A DNA stretch of 35,969 bases from an uncultured Bacteroidota bacterium (GCA_903839195.1 CAIMBK010000113.1:1-35969); one strand, 5' to 3'. Shown: positions 8,161-17,270, counted from the first letter of the stretch. A program made the numbers and translations. Notes: generated by a model not told the origin, from the sequence alone.

Positions 8161-8634
8161 TTATTTAAAAGAATATTGGGTAATAAGTTGATTTGCGATT
8201 TTGGCACAAGCTTTATCTAAAAGTTCGAAAACGGCATCAAAATCTTTTTCTTCTCCATAATACGGGTCTGGAACAGCTTTGTTTTGATTTGGATAAAGTT
8301 CATTTAGAATTAATTGTACTTTTTTTTGTTGTTCTCCAGTTTCGGCCAAATGCATCACATCTTGATAATTTGATGAATCCATAACATAGATATAATCAAA
8401 ATCTGTAAAATCGGAAATAGTAATTTGTCGACAAATTTGATTGGAAATTGTGATGCCTTTTTTGGAAGCCGCAGCAATCGAACGATAATCCGGTGGGTTC
8501 CCAACGTGCCAGTTTCCTGTGCCAGCGGAATCAACGATAAAATGTTCTTTAGGGAGTTTCGAAGCTAAAATTCCTTCTGCTAATGGTGAACGACAGATAT
8601 TTCCTAGGCAAACCATTACAATTTTAATTGGCAT
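8161..8634 (-). CDS. Low-molecular-weight protein-tyrosine phosphatase
   Basis: A 157-residue cytoplasmic phosphatase with the P-loop VCLGNICRSPLAEG right at the N-terminus. Nucleophile Cys9 and Arg15 form the C-x5-R motif, and the general-acid Asp123 is in VPDPYYGE. Length and motif order are typical of the family. In other bacteria such enzymes dephosphorylate BY-kinases of exopolysaccharide systems or arsenate (ArsC-like); neither partner is present here, so the substrate is unknown. The gene starts 2 bases after the dnaA stop codon, so it is almost certainly co-transcribed with dnaA. Confidence 0.95.
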   Translation of the reverse strand: MPIKIVMVCLGNICRSPLAEGILASKLPKEHFIVDSAGTGNWHVGNPPDYRSIAAASKKGITISNQICRQITISDFTDFDYIYVMDSSNYQDVMHLAETGEQQKKVQLILNELYPNQNKAVPDPYYGEEKDFDAVFELLDKACAKIANQLITQYSFK

Positions 8635-8636
8635 TT

Positions 8637-10064
8637 TTACAAGGATAATTTCTTGTGAATATCTTCCACAAACTTTTTAAATTGTTTGTCTGTAGATACT
8701 AAATTGTCAACGGTTTTGCAAGCGTGTAATACGGTTGCGTGATCTCGGTCGCCAATTTGTGAGCCAATATTTGCTAAGGAAGCTTTGGTAAATTTTTTCG
8801 CAAAGAACATGGCCAATTGTCTGGCTTGAACCACGTGTCTTTTTCTAGTTTTAGATTGTAATGTTTCTAAATCCAATTGAAAATAATCGGAAACTATTTT
8901 TTGGATGTAATCAATAGAAACTTCACGTTTCACATTTTTCACAAATTTTTCAACTACTAGTTTCGCCAAATCAATGGTTACTTCTTTTTTATTGAAAGAA
9001 GATTGCGCAATTAAAGATATTATCGCTCCTTCAAGTTCACGAACATTTGATTTGATATTTCGTGCTACATATTCAATTATTTCTTCTGGAATTTCAACAC
9101 CATCTCGATAAAGAATATTTTTCAAGATAGAAATTCTAGTTTCATAATCCGGTTGGTGTAATTCTGCAGAAAGTCCCCATTTGAAACGAGATAAAAGACG
9201 TTGCTCTATATCTTGCATATCAACTGGTGCTTTGTCTGAGGTAAGAATAACTTGTTTGCCGTTTTGATGCAGGTAGTTAAAAATGTGGAAAAACACATCT
9301 TGAGTTCCGGTTTTTCCTGATAAAAACTGAACATCATCGATAATCAAAACATCAATTAATTGATAAAAATGAATAAAATCATTTCTATTGTTTTTCTTAA
9401 CGGAATCTATATATTGTTGTGTGAATATTTCTGCCGAAATGTACAACACGGTTTTTTCTGGATATTTGTCTTTTATTTCAACCCCAATAGCGTGAGCCAA
9501 ATGCGTTTTTCCTAGTCCAACACCACCAAAAATTAATAAAGGATTAAATGATGTTCCGCCCGGTTTGTTGGCAACAGCCATACCAGCCGATCGAGCCAAA
9601 CGATTGGAATCACCTTCAAGGAAATTTTCAAAACTATAATTAGCATTAAGCTGTGATTCGATTTTTAAATTTCTAATTCCTGGAATAACAAACGGATTTC
9701 TTAATTCAGGGTTTAGGTTTTTAAAAGGAGCGTCAACTTCTTGTGATTTCATAGGACTTCTATGAGCGCTTGGCAATTGTTCGGTAAATGGTTGTTTATT
9801 TCCATAAGTGTTCTCCATTTTAATTTTATAGAGTAACTTTGCGTTTTTTCCGAGTTCTTTGGTAAGCGCAACTTTTAATAATTTCACATAATGTTCTTCA
9901 AGCCATTCGTAGAAAAATTTACTTGGTACTTGAATGTACAACGCGTTATCGGTTAGTTCAACTGATTTTATCGGTTCAAACCATGTTTTATAGGCTTGAT
10001 CTTGAATGTTGTCTTTTATAAAAGACAGACAGTTTTCCCATACTGATTCCGCAGTTTTACTCAT
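8637..10064 (-). CDS. dnaA: Chromosomal replication initiator DnaA
   Basis: The 475-residue AAA+ initiator that binds DnaA boxes and opens oriC. All four domains can be followed. Domain I (about 1-85) includes WENCLSFIKDNIQDQAYKTWFEPI, and a linker follows. The AAA+ core carries Walker A at about 180-187 (GGVGLGKT) and Walker B at about 239-245 (VLIIDDVQF). The C-terminal helix-turn-helix shows the DnaA signature IGDRDHATVLHACKTV (about 435-451). It heads a tight - strand operon with the phosphatase and methyltransferase. The 193-base region upstream holds no cluster of DnaA boxes, so this locus does not look like the replication origin. Confidence 0.98.
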   Translation of the reverse strand: MSKTAESVWENCLSFIKDNIQDQAYKTWFEPIKSVELTDNALYIQVPSKFFYEWLEEHYVKLLKVALTKELGKNAKLLYKIKMENTYGNKQPFTEQLPSAHRSPMKSQEVDAPFKNLNPELRNPFVIPGIRNLKIESQLNANYSFENFLEGDSNRLARSAGMAVANKPGGTSFNPLLIFGGVGLGKTHLAHAIGVEIKDKYPEKTVLYISAEIFTQQYIDSVKKNNRNDFIHFYQLIDVLIIDDVQFLSGKTGTQDVFFHIFNYLHQNGKQVILTSDKAPVDMQDIEQRLLSRFKWGLSAELHQPDYETRISILKNILYRDGVEIPEEIIEYVARNIKSNVRELEGAIISLIAQSSFNKKEVTIDLAKLVVEKFVKNVKREVSIDYIQKIVSDYFQLDLETLQSKTRKRHVVQARQLAMFFAKKFTKASLANIGSQIGDRDHATVLHACKTVDNLVSTDKQFKKFVEDIHKKLSL

Positions 10065-10257
10065 TATAATATTAAAAGTTTATTTAGGTTAATTTAGGGT
10101 CTTAAGGCTCTGAAAAGTTGTAAAAAAGGCAGTGATTTTTCCAAGACACAAATATGTGAACAAAAATCGTTAAAAAAAAATAAATTAGTAGTTTATTTTT
10201 TAAAATTTTTGTTGTATGAAGAATAGTATATTTTAAAGCATTAATTAAATATTAAGT

Positions 10258-10662
10258 ATGAAAGAGCATCAAGTTCAAGTTCGCGTTCGGTATTCTGAAA
10301 CCGATCAAATGGGAGTTGTTTATCACGGAAATTATATTCCTTATTTTGAAATTGGAAGAGTGGAATGGTTAAGAAACAAAGGTGTTTCTTACAAAATGAT
10401 GGAAGAAAATGGCATTGCGCTCCCTATAGTTTCTATGCAAATTAATTATAAAAAACCAGCCCGTTACGATGAACTCTTAACTATAAAAACCACCTTCAAA
10501 AGCCAAACTTCGGTAAAGATTGAGTTTGAATGCGAAATTTTCAACGAAGCATCCGACTTGTTAACAACTGCAAATTTCATCCTTGTTTTTGTTTCCCTGA
10601 ATACGGGACGTCCCATTTCGCCACCGGATTATATTGAGGCGCTTTTGAGCGAATTAAAATAA
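10258..10662 (+). CDS. Acyl-CoA thioesterase, 4HBT/YbgC family
   Basis: A 134-residue single hotdog-fold thioesterase. The N-terminal signature RVRYSETDQMGVVYHGNYIPYFEIGRVEWLR contains the active-site Asp16 and the following Y-H-x-N-Y segment of 4-hydroxybenzoyl-CoA-thioesterase-like enzymes. Length is normal for the family. It hydrolyses an acyl-CoA in the cytoplasm; chain preference is not visible. Flavobacteria commonly carry such a gene next to dnaA. It is divergent from dnaA and convergent with the YigZ gene (6-base gap). Confidence 0.92.
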   Translation: MKEHQVQVRVRYSETDQMGVVYHGNYIPYFEIGRVEWLRNKGVSYKMMEENGIALPIVSMQINYKKPARYDELLTIKTTFKSQTSVKIEFECEIFNEASDLLTTANFILVFVSLNTGRPISPPDYIEALLSELK

Positions 10663-10668
10663 AATAGA

Positions 10669-11280
10669 TTAATCCTTTATTTGTATGGAAACGCCGAATA
10701 TTTCGTTGAAAGCGGCAAAAACATTTGAAGCGTTTTTTTTACGAACGGCAATTTCAATTTTACAGGTTTCGGCTAAGTTTTGAGAAATTAGTTCTAGATT
10801 TTTTTCTTTAATAACGCGCATTACTTTATTGATATTTTGATAATCAAATTCAATAATATAGCTAATGTCAATTGTTTTTTCAATTATTTCGGAAGCTTCA
10901 ATTGCCATTTGGGCGCAAGTTTTATAGGCCGTTATCAAACCACCAACGCCTAATTTGGTTCCGCCAAAAAACCGAACAACTACAATTACTATGTTGGTTA
11001 ATCCAAAAGATTGTATTTGACCATAAATTGGCATTCCAGCACTATTACTGGGTTCGCCGTCATCATTTGCCCGATATTGAAACGAAGTTGTTCCTGTTTG
11101 AAATGCATAACAAAAATGAACCGCGCCAAAATGTTTCTTGCGCAAGGGTTCTAAGATGGATTTTATTTCGTTTTCGGAAGTTATTGGAAAAGCATAGCCA
11201 AAAAACTTGCTGCTTTTTTCTTTAAATAAGACTTCTTCGGAAGGGTTTTTGATGGTTTTGTACGAATCGGTTGTATTCAA
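10669..11280 (-). CDS. YigZ/IMPACT family protein
   Basis: A 203-residue member of the YigZ (UPF0029/IMPACT) family. The signature region HFCYAFQTG...YRANDDGEPSNSAGMPIYGQIQ is complete (about residues 54-90), followed by VVRFFGGTKLGVGGLITAYK (about 100-120) and a C-terminal DUF1949-like domain. The family is conserved and cytoplasmic; the exact biochemical role is unsettled, with a link to translation or ribosome stress proposed for the eukaryotic relative. It is followed upstream (24 bases) by the HAD gene on the same strand, so it probably belongs to the ribD / HAD / yigZ run. Confidence 0.93.
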   Translation of the reverse strand: MNTTDSYKTIKNPSEEVLFKEKSSKFFGYAFPITSENEIKSILEPLRKKHFGAVHFCYAFQTGTTSFQYRANDDGEPSNSAGMPIYGQIQSFGLTNIVIVVVRFFGGTKLGVGGLITAYKTCAQMAIEASEIIEKTIDISYIIEFDYQNINKVMRVIKEKNLELISQNLAETCKIEIAVRKKNASNVFAAFNEIFGVSIQIKD

Positions 11281-11303
11281 TAGATTGTGATTTTGGCTTT
11301 AAT

Positions 11304-11912
11304 TTACGGGATAAGTATCCGATTTTCAAATAGTTGAACAACATCTTCTTTTCCAACTTGTAAATTCCAAACATTTATTCCGAGCGCGGCAGCTGCATCG
11401 GTGTTTTCTTTTTTGTCATCAATAAATAAAGTCCGTTTTGGCGATAAATCATTTTTTTGAATAACATAATTAAAAATTTCGGCGTCGGGTTTTCGCATCC
11501 CTAATTCAAAAGAAAAATATACTTTTTCAAAACATTGATAAAAATCTCTATAAAAAGATTCGCCAACTTTGTGTTGAAACGTATCAATATGAATCGAATC
11601 GGTATTGCTTAAAAGAAAAAGTCGGTATTTTGAGGTTAATAATTGTAAAAATTCCAATCTATATAAAGGAAAATCCAACAAAATGGTGTTCCATGCAGCT
11701 CGAACCTCTTCATTTGAAGCGTTGGGTAAGTATTTTTGAAATCCTTCGATGAAATTCGATTCAGAAATTTGCCCTTTTTCGAATTGAGAATTAATTGTTC
11801 TTAGGTCATCATTCCAGTCATACAATCCCAATTTATTAAAAGCAAGCACAGGCGCTTCTTTATCAAGATTGATAAAAATGTCTCCAAAATCAAAAATTAT
11901 AGTGTTCACCAT
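11304..11912 (-). CDS. HAD-superfamily hydrolase (subfamily IA)
   Basis: A 202-residue haloacid-dehalogenase-like phosphatase. Motif I is FDFGDIFINLD (about residues 7-17), motif II is LLSNTDS (about 101-107), and the Lys of motif III is in ELGMRKPDAEIF (about 138-149). Motif IV is TLFIDDKKENTDAA (about 168-180). The helical cap after motif I fits subfamily IA, resembling YihX-type sugar-phosphate phosphatases. Substrate is unknown. Its start overlaps the end of ribD by 23 bases on the same strand, which suggests translational coupling. In many bacteria the riboflavin 5-amino-6-ribitylamino-uracil phosphate phosphatase is an unassigned HAD enzyme, so a role in riboflavin synthesis is a reasonable but unproven guess. 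Confidence 0.9.
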   Translation of the reverse strand: MVNTIIFDFGDIFINLDKEAPVLAFNKLGLYDWNDDLRTINSQFEKGQISESNFIEGFQKYLPNASNEEVRAAWNTILLDFPLYRLEFLQLLTSKYRLFLLSNTDSIHIDTFQHKVGESFYRDFYQCFEKVYFSFELGMRKPDAEIFNYVIQKNDLSPKRTLFIDDKKENTDAAAALGINVWNLQVGKEDVVQLFENRILIP

Positions 11913-12948
11913 GGTTTCGATATTGTATTAATTCATCAGTAATAAGTGCCTTTTTTTCAAAAGGTTTTTGGTCAATTATTGGCGCTTTTGTCCCCGATTT
12001 TAAATCTATTTTTCCAACAAAAATGCGTGCTTCGTCCCAAAGGTTTTCATCAATAAAACGTTGTAATGTGTCTCTTCCGCCTTCAATTAGTACTGATTGA
12101 ATTTTGTTTTTATATAAAACATCTAAGATTTGGCGGGTACTATTGAAATGGAAGTCAATAGTTTCATAAACAATATTTTCTTTTTCTGATTCTTGTTTGG
12201 TTTCATAAATGAGTATTGTTTTAACTTCATTATCAAAGATATAACTTTCTTTTGATATACAATTTTTTCTGTCAATAACTATTCGAACTGGATTATTTCC
12301 CGTCCAATCCCGAACATTTAGTTTCGGATTATCTGCCAAAACAGTTGTTGTTCCAACCAAAATCGCCTGTTCTTCGCTTCGCCATTTGTGAACCAATTGT
12401 CTGGAATATGCATTTGAAATCCAAACGGGTGCTTGCGATTCTCTATTTTCGGGCGCAATAAATCCGTCTTGACTTTCGGCCCATTTCAAAATAATATAAG
12501 GTCTTTTTTGGATATGAAAAGTAAAAAAACGCTTGTTTAATTCATGACATTCTTTTTCTAAAATTCCAACGGTTACATTTTTCCCTGCTTCAATTAGTTT
12601 TTTGATGCCATTACCAGCTACTTTTTCGTTTGGATCGACGGTTCCAATTACCACATTTGGAATCTTATTTTGGATAATCAAATCGGCGCAAGGTGGCGTT
12701 TTGCCATAATGACTACACGGTTCTAAACTAACATATATCGTCGCTTTTGCTAATAATGATTTGTCTTTTACAGCACGAATGGCGTGTACTTCGGCATGAG
12801 ATTCACCCGATTTTTTGTGCCAGCCTTCGCCAATAATATGGTCGTTGTAAACAATAACACTTCCTACCAAAGGATTCGGATAGGTTGTTCCTAAACCATT
12901 TTTGGCCAATTCGATGCAACGTTTTATGTAAAATTCATGTATCTTCAC
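11890..12948 (-). CDS. ribD: Bifunctional riboflavin deaminase/reductase RibD
   Basis: Carries out the second and third steps of riboflavin synthesis. The N-terminal deaminase shows the zinc site HAEVHA (His51, Glu53) and EPCSHYGKTPPC (Cys78, Cys87). The C-terminal reductase starts near PYIILKWAESQDGF (about 150) and contains VLIEGGRDTLQRF near the end. The ORF track starts at 13038, which overlaps the divergent GNAT gene and adds non-homologous residues. I prefer the GTG at 12948, which makes the protein begin with (M)KIHEFYIKRCIELAKNG and gives the normal 352 residues. An ATG at 12966 is the alternative, adding MSYFCG. A TAnnTTTG element sits just before this GTG, which also argues for the shorter form. 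Confidence 0.93.
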   Translation of the reverse strand: MKIHEFYIKRCIELAKNGLGTTYPNPLVGSVIVYNDHIIGEGWHKKSGESHAEVHAIRAVKDKSLLAKATIYVSLEPCSHYGKTPPCADLIIQNKIPNVVIGTVDPNEKVAGNGIKKLIEAGKNVTVGILEKECHELNKRFFTFHIQKRPYIILKWAESQDGFIAPENRESQAPVWISNAYSRQLVHKWRSEEQAILVGTTTVLADNPKLNVRDWTGNNPVRIVIDRKNCISKESYIFDNEVKTILIYETKQESEKENIVYETIDFHFNSTRQILDVLYKNKIQSVLIEGGRDTLQRFIDENLWDEARIFVGKIDLKSGTKAPIIDQKPFEKKALITDELIQYRNHGEHYNF

Positions 12949-12952
12949 ACCA

Positions 12953-12960
12953 CAAAAATA
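12953..12960 (-). promoter_or_regulatory. Possible -7 element just before ribD GTG
   Basis: On the minus strand TATTTTTG matches TAnnTTTG exactly and ends 4 bases before the GTG at 12948. If used, transcription would start at or just inside the start codon, so the message would be nearly leaderless. A chance match in AT-rich sequence is possible. Confidence 0.3.
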
Positions 12961-12976
12961 AGACATTACTTTTAGA

Positions 12977-13477
12977 ATGACATCGATACGAATAAGAGAA
13001 ATCAAAAAGTCCGACAACCAACAAATTGCCGAAGTCATTCGTCAGGTTTTTATTTCTGATAATTATCCCAAATCGGGAACTGCTTTTGCCGACCCGCAAC
13101 TGGATTGTATGTTTGAAACCTATAACCAACCCAAATCCTGTTATTTTGTTGTTGAAAAAGACGGAAAAATCCTTGGTGGTTGCGGAATTAATCAATTGAA
13201 AAACTCGGATGAAAACATTTGCGAATTGCAAAAAATGTACTTTCTTTCTGAAATTCGTGGCAAAGGTATTGGGTATTCAATGATTCAGGAATGTTTGAAA
13301 AAAGCGATGGAATTTGGATATGAAAAATGCTATTTAGAAACCCTTTCCGAGATGCTTCCTGCCCAAAAACTCTATCGAAAAGTTGGGTTTGATTATCTGG
13401 AAAAATCCCTAGGAAATACGGGTCACACCAATTGTCCGGTTTGGATGATTAAAGAATTAGTAATAAAAAATGAATAA
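12977..13477 (+). CDS. GNAT family N-acetyltransferase
   Basis: A 166-residue acetyltransferase. The acetyl-CoA loop is visible in LQKMYFLSEIRGKGIGYSMIQECL (about residues 84-107, R-G-K-G-I-G matches the Q/R-x-x-G-x-G/A signature), and the C-terminal strand-helix is PAQKLYRKVGFDYLEK. The N-terminus IRIREIKKSDNQQIAEVIRQVF is typical. Substrate is not predictable. It is divergent from ribD with 28 bases between start codons, and its stop codon directly abuts prmC, so the two are probably co-transcribed. Confidence 0.9.
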   Translation: MTSIRIREIKKSDNQQIAEVIRQVFISDNYPKSGTAFADPQLDCMFETYNQPKSCYFVVEKDGKILGGCGINQLKNSDENICELQKMYFLSEIRGKGIGYSMIQECLKKAMEFGYEKCYLETLSEMLPAQKLYRKVGFDYLEKSLGNTGHTNCPVWMIKELVIKNE

Positions 13478-13483
13478 TTGAAA

Positions 13484-14344
13484 ATGCTTGTAAAAACGTA
13501 CAAATCCTTATTTCAAAAAGAACTTTCTTCGCTTTATGACGCTATGGAAATCGAGAGTTTCTTCTTTCTTATTTTGGAACAATTTAGGAATTTAAAACGA
13601 ATTGATTTGGCGTTACAACCGGATTTAGAATTTACAGAAGCTGAAATTTCGCAATGGAATCTAGTTTTAGAACAGTTAAAAATAGAAATTCCGATTCAAT
13701 ATATATTAGGAAAAACTCATTTTTATGGTTTAGAATTTCAAGTAAATCCCAATGTTTTAATTCCAAGGCCCGAAACGGAGGAATTGGTCGATTGGATCAT
13801 TAAAACGAATTCCAACGGTAATTTATCGCCGATAAAAATTATTGATATCGGAACAGGAAGTGGTTGTATCGCAATTTCATTGGCCAAAAACCTCCCAAAC
13901 GCTTCCGTTTTTGCGCTTGATGTTTCCAAAAAAGCTTTGGAAATTGCCCAAATAAATGCCCTTCAAAATGAAACTAAGATAACTTTTATCGAAAATAATA
14001 TTCTTGAAACTACTAATTTTGAGCAACAATTTGATGTGATTGTTTCCAATCCGCCGTATGTTCGAAATTTAGAAAAAGCCGAAATCAAGAAAAATGTTTT
14101 TGAGAATGAGCCTCATTTGGCTTTGTTTGTTGCTGATGATAATGCGTTACTTTTTTATAGAAAAATTGCTCAAATCGCTATGAAAAACCTCCAACCTAGC
14201 GGACAATTGTTTTTTGAAATTAATCAATATCTTGGAAAAGAAACGCTTGATTTGCTTGCCGATTTAGGGTTTCAAAATATAGAACTCCGTCAAGATATTT
14301 ATGGAAATGATCGAATGATTTCTTGTAGAAAAGAAACAAATTGA
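13484..14344 (+). CDS. prmC: Release factor glutamine methyltransferase PrmC
   Basis: N5-methylates the glutamine of the GGQ motif in release factors RF1 and RF2. The 286-residue protein has the helical N-terminal domain (1-90) ending in PIQYILGKTHFYGLEFQVNPNVLIPRPETEELV, the SAM-binding loop DIGTGSGCIA (about 121-130) and the catalytic NPPY (189-192). These are the three hallmarks of HemK/PrmC. The track starts at TTG 13478; the ATG two codons later (13484) is the more likely start. It is convergent with the permease gene below (7 bases apart). Confidence 0.96.
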   Translation: MLVKTYKSLFQKELSSLYDAMEIESFFFLILEQFRNLKRIDLALQPDLEFTEAEISQWNLVLEQLKIEIPIQYILGKTHFYGLEFQVNPNVLIPRPETEELVDWIIKTNSNGNLSPIKIIDIGTGSGCIAISLAKNLPNASVFALDVSKKALEIAQINALQNETKITFIENNILETTNFEQQFDVIVSNPPYVRNLEKAEIKKNVFENEPHLALFVADDNALLFYRKIAQIAMKNLQPSGQLFFEINQYLGKETLDLLADLGFQNIELRQDIYGNDRMISCRKETN

Positions 14345-14351
14345 ACAAAAA

Positions 14352-15593
14352 TTATTCGTAGCGCAAAGCTTCAATCGGATCGAGTTTGGAAGCTTTTAAA
14401 GCGGGATAAGAACCTGAAACGACCGCTACAATAAAGGTGGTAATAAAAGCCGCCACAATAGCCGCCCATGGAATTACGAAACTAAAATCGATGGCCGACG
14501 AAATTCCGTAACCGATTAATATTCCAAATATAATACCTACCATTCCGCCAATTTGCCCAATGATTAATGTTTCTATAAAAAACTGAAAAGCGATGGTGCT
14601 TCTTTTGGCGCCCAGAGCTTTCCGAACTCCAATTTCCCGCGTTCTTTCGGTAACCGAAACTAGCATGATATTCATTAATGCAATAGAAGAACCAAAAATG
14701 GTAATAATTCCGATAATCCAGGCCGAAGCGCTTAAAACACTGGTCATTTCTGAAATCCGATTGATTAAATCATCACTTCTTGAAACGCCAAAATTGTTGT
14801 CTTGAACCGGGCTCAATTTCCGAACGCGTCGCATTGTATTGTTTGCATTGGCAATGGCTTCTTCCAATAATTGGTCTTTTGAAACCATTGTACTAATAGA
14901 ATAATTGATGCTTGGCGCCGTAAATAAAGAACGAGCCACTTGAATTGGAATTAATACTCGTAAATCTTGACTATTTCCAAAAGTGGAGCCTTTTTCTTTC
15001 AACATTCCGATGATTTTGAATTTGGCTCCCCGGATAGAAATTACTTTATCAATCGGATTGACGTCTTTTAATAATCCTTTTTCAAAATCGGAACCAACGA
15101 TACAAGTATAAGTATTATTGTCAACATCAAAACTCGTGAAATTTCTACCCATGGTTGTTTCTAAACCCGAATTTGCCAAAAAATGTTCGTCAACTCCCAA
15201 AACAGAAATTTCTGGATCCGTTTTTTGGGATTCAAATTTTACTTCGGCTTTTGAAGTCGCGGTAAATGATAGTGAGGTTTCTGTAAATGGATATTTGTAG
15301 GACTGTTTGAAGGCTTTTGCTTCAGGATAGGAAATAATCGGATTAGATCTTTCAATTTCATCTCCGCCACGTCTTCGGATGCTCGTTTCGTATTGACTTA
15401 TATTAAAAGTATTGGAACCCATGGAAGCAAAATTGGTTGACAACGTATTTTTTAAGGCCGAAACAACTGTTAATATTCCCACCAAGGCTGTAATTCCGAT
15501 GGCGATAATTAATATGGTAAGTATGGTTCGAAGTAATTGTGTTCGAATGGATCCTATGGCGATTCTAATATTTTCGGAAATTAATGTAAACAT
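14352..15593 (-). CDS. ABC transporter permease, MacB/FtsX type
   Basis: A 413-residue inner-membrane permease. A first helix at about residues 17-42 (TILTILIIAIGITALVGILTV) is followed by a large periplasmic MacB_PCD-like domain (about 45-275). Three C-terminal helices follow, containing the FtsX-domain signature VTERTREIGVRKALGAKRSTIAFQFFIETL. The fold matches mechanotransmission-type ABC systems such as MacB and LolCDE, which move lipoproteins, peptides or drugs without a transport channel. No ATPase or membrane-fusion protein gene is adjacent, so the partner must be encoded elsewhere. It is divergent from hisS. Confidence 0.92.
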   Translation of the reverse strand: MFTLISENIRIAIGSIRTQLLRTILTILIIAIGITALVGILTVVSALKNTLSTNFASMGSNTFNISQYETSIRRRGGDEIERSNPIISYPEAKAFKQSYKYPFTETSLSFTATSKAEVKFESQKTDPEISVLGVDEHFLANSGLETTMGRNFTSFDVDNNTYTCIVGSDFEKGLLKDVNPIDKVISIRGAKFKIIGMLKEKGSTFGNSQDLRVLIPIQVARSLFTAPSINYSISTMVSKDQLLEEAIANANNTMRRVRKLSPVQDNNFGVSRSDDLINRISEMTSVLSASAWIIGIITIFGSSIALMNIMLVSVTERTREIGVRKALGAKRSTIAFQFFIETLIIGQIGGMVGIIFGILIGYGISSAIDFSFVIPWAAIVAAFITTFIVAVVSGSYPALKASKLDPIEALRYE

Positions 15594-15700
15594 CTTAAAA
15601 AGTTTGAGACGAAATTACGCTTTTTGTAACAAGTTTGGAAACGAAGTGGTTATATTTATATAAAAAATAAGATATTTGCATATTGATTTTGGTTTTTATT

Positions 15701-15727
15701 AAATCCAAATCCCAAATCCTAAATACT
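15701..15727. repeat. Short AAATCCC heptamer run upstream of hisS
   Basis: AAATCC, AAATCCC, AAATCCT and AAATACT follow each other without a break, then a diverged AATTGCA unit, ending 2 bases before the hisS start codon at 15737. The unit and its variants are the same as in the longer array at 959-1035, and both have the same orientation relative to the downstream gene. Confidence 0.8.
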
Positions 15728-15736
15728 AATTGCACA

Positions 15737-17110
15737 ATGGCTTCAAAACCAAGTATTCCAAAAGGCACGCGTGATTTTTCTCCAGAAGAAGTAGCAAAAC
15801 GCCACTATATTATTCAAATTATGAAAACTAATTTTGAAAAATATGGTTTTCAACCTATTGAAACACCTTCTTTCGAAAATTCTGAAACCTTGATGGGCAA
15901 ATACGGAGAAGAAGGTGATCGATTGATTTTTAAGATTTTGAATTCAGGCGATTATTTGGCCAATGCCAATGAAATGGCTTTGCAAAATAAAGAAAGTAAT
16001 AAATTGACTTCAAGTATTTCCGAAAAAGCCCTTCGGTATGATTTGACCGTTCCCTTTGCTCGTTATGTGGTTCAACACCAAAACGAAATAGAATTTCCAT
16101 TTAAAAGATATCAAATTCAGCCCGTTTGGCGCGCTGATCGACCGCAAAAAGGACGTTTTAGAGAATTTTTTCAATGTGATGCCGATGTGGTTGGTTCAAA
16201 ATCATTATGGCAAGAAGTAGAATTAGTGCAACTTTATGATGCTGTTTTTGCTGAATTGGGATTGAAAGGCGTTGTCATAAAAATTAACAACCGAAAAATT
16301 CTATCTGGAATTGCCGAAGTCATTGGCGCATCTGATAAATTGATTGATTTTACGGTGGCTTTGGACAAATTGGATAAAATAGGAGAGGATGGTGTCAAAA
16401 AAGAAATGCTCGAAAAAGGGATTTCGCCAGAGGCGCTCAAAAAAGTGCAGCCTTTATTCAATTTCACTGGAACCATTACTGAGAAAATAGAAAAATTATC
16501 GCAGCTTTTAGCTACGTCTGCAGAAGGAATGAAAGGCATTTCCGAATTGCAATTTATTTGTGAAAACGCATTAAATATTGGATTAAACACTGCCGTTCTT
16601 GATCTCGATGTGACTTTGGCTCGTGGATTAAATTATTATACAGGTGCTATTTTTGAAGTTGCACCGCCTCAATCGGTGGCCATGGGGTCTATTGGTGGCG
16701 GAGGAAGGTACGATGATTTGACGGGAATTTTTGGATTGAAAGACATGAGTGGCGTGGGGATTTCATTTGGTTTGGATCGAATTTATTTGGTTTTAGATGA
16801 ATTAAATTTATTTCCCGAAACGGTGGCTTCTACTTCGAAGGCATTGTTTATTAATTACGGCGAAAAAGAAGCGTTTTATTGTATGAAAGCCATTCAAAAA
16901 CTTCGAAATTCAGGTTTAATAGTGGAAATGTATCCGGATGCGGTAAAAGTGGGAAAACAATTTCAATATGCCGATAAACGCGGAATTCCATTTGCCGTAA
17001 TTGTTGGTGAAACCGAAATGAATGAAGGAAAATTTGCTCTGAAAAACGTAGCTTCAGGGGAACAATTTTTACTCGATCTCGAAGCACTTCAAAAACATTT
17101 AGGAAACTAA
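15737..17110 (+). CDS. hisS: Histidyl-tRNA synthetase
   Basis: Class II synthetase that charges tRNA-His. The track start at 15683 reads 18 non-homologous residues through the heptamer repeat. The ATG at 15737 gives [22 protein letters not shown], the usual start, and 457 residues, the usual length. Diagnostic segments are [12 protein letters not shown] and [31 protein letters not shown] (motif 2 region), the HisA-type [13 protein letters not shown], and [13 protein letters not shown] with [11 protein letters not shown] (motif 3). The C-terminal anticodon-binding domain begins near [13 protein letters not shown]. Confidence 0.97.
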   Translation: MASKPSIPKGTRDFSPEEVAKRHYIIQIMKTNFEKYGFQPIETPSFENSETLMGKYGEEGDRLIFKILNSGDYLANANEMALQNKESNKLTSSISEKALRYDLTVPFARYVVQHQNEIEFPFKRYQIQPVWRADRPQKGRFREFFQCDADVVGSKSLWQEVELVQLYDAVFAELGLKGVVIKINNRKILSGIAEVIGASDKLIDFTVALDKLDKIGEDGVKKEMLEKGISPEALKKVQPLFNFTGTITEKIEKLSQLLATSAEGMKGISELQFICENALNIGLNTAVLDLDVTLARGLNYYTGAIFEVAPPQSVAMGSIGGGGRYDDLTGIFGLKDMSGVGISFGLDRIYLVLDELNLFPETVASTSKALFINYGEKEAFYCMKAIQKLRNSGLIVEMYPDAVKVGKQFQYADKRGIPFAVIVGETEMNEGKFALKNVASGEQFLLDLEALQKHLGN

Positions 17111-17270
17111 TTTGTATTAAATTTTGGTCTATTTTTCTCCAAATAAATAATTTTTATCTGTTAAACAATTGTTATTAATTTCGCTTAATATGTTAATTTT
17201 TTTATAAATTAATCATTAAGATTTAAATTTATCCACTTGTATTACTTTGATAAACAAATATTTAAATGAT

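Noticed and set aside
10065-10257. Replication origin upstream of dnaA
   Set aside because: The region is AT-rich but shows no TTATCCACA-type box cluster; only one poor match (TGTGAACAA) was seen.
17229-17237. DnaA box TTATCCACT between hisS and the LRR gene
   Set aside because: A single 8-of-9 match in AT-rich sequence without further boxes; expected by chance.
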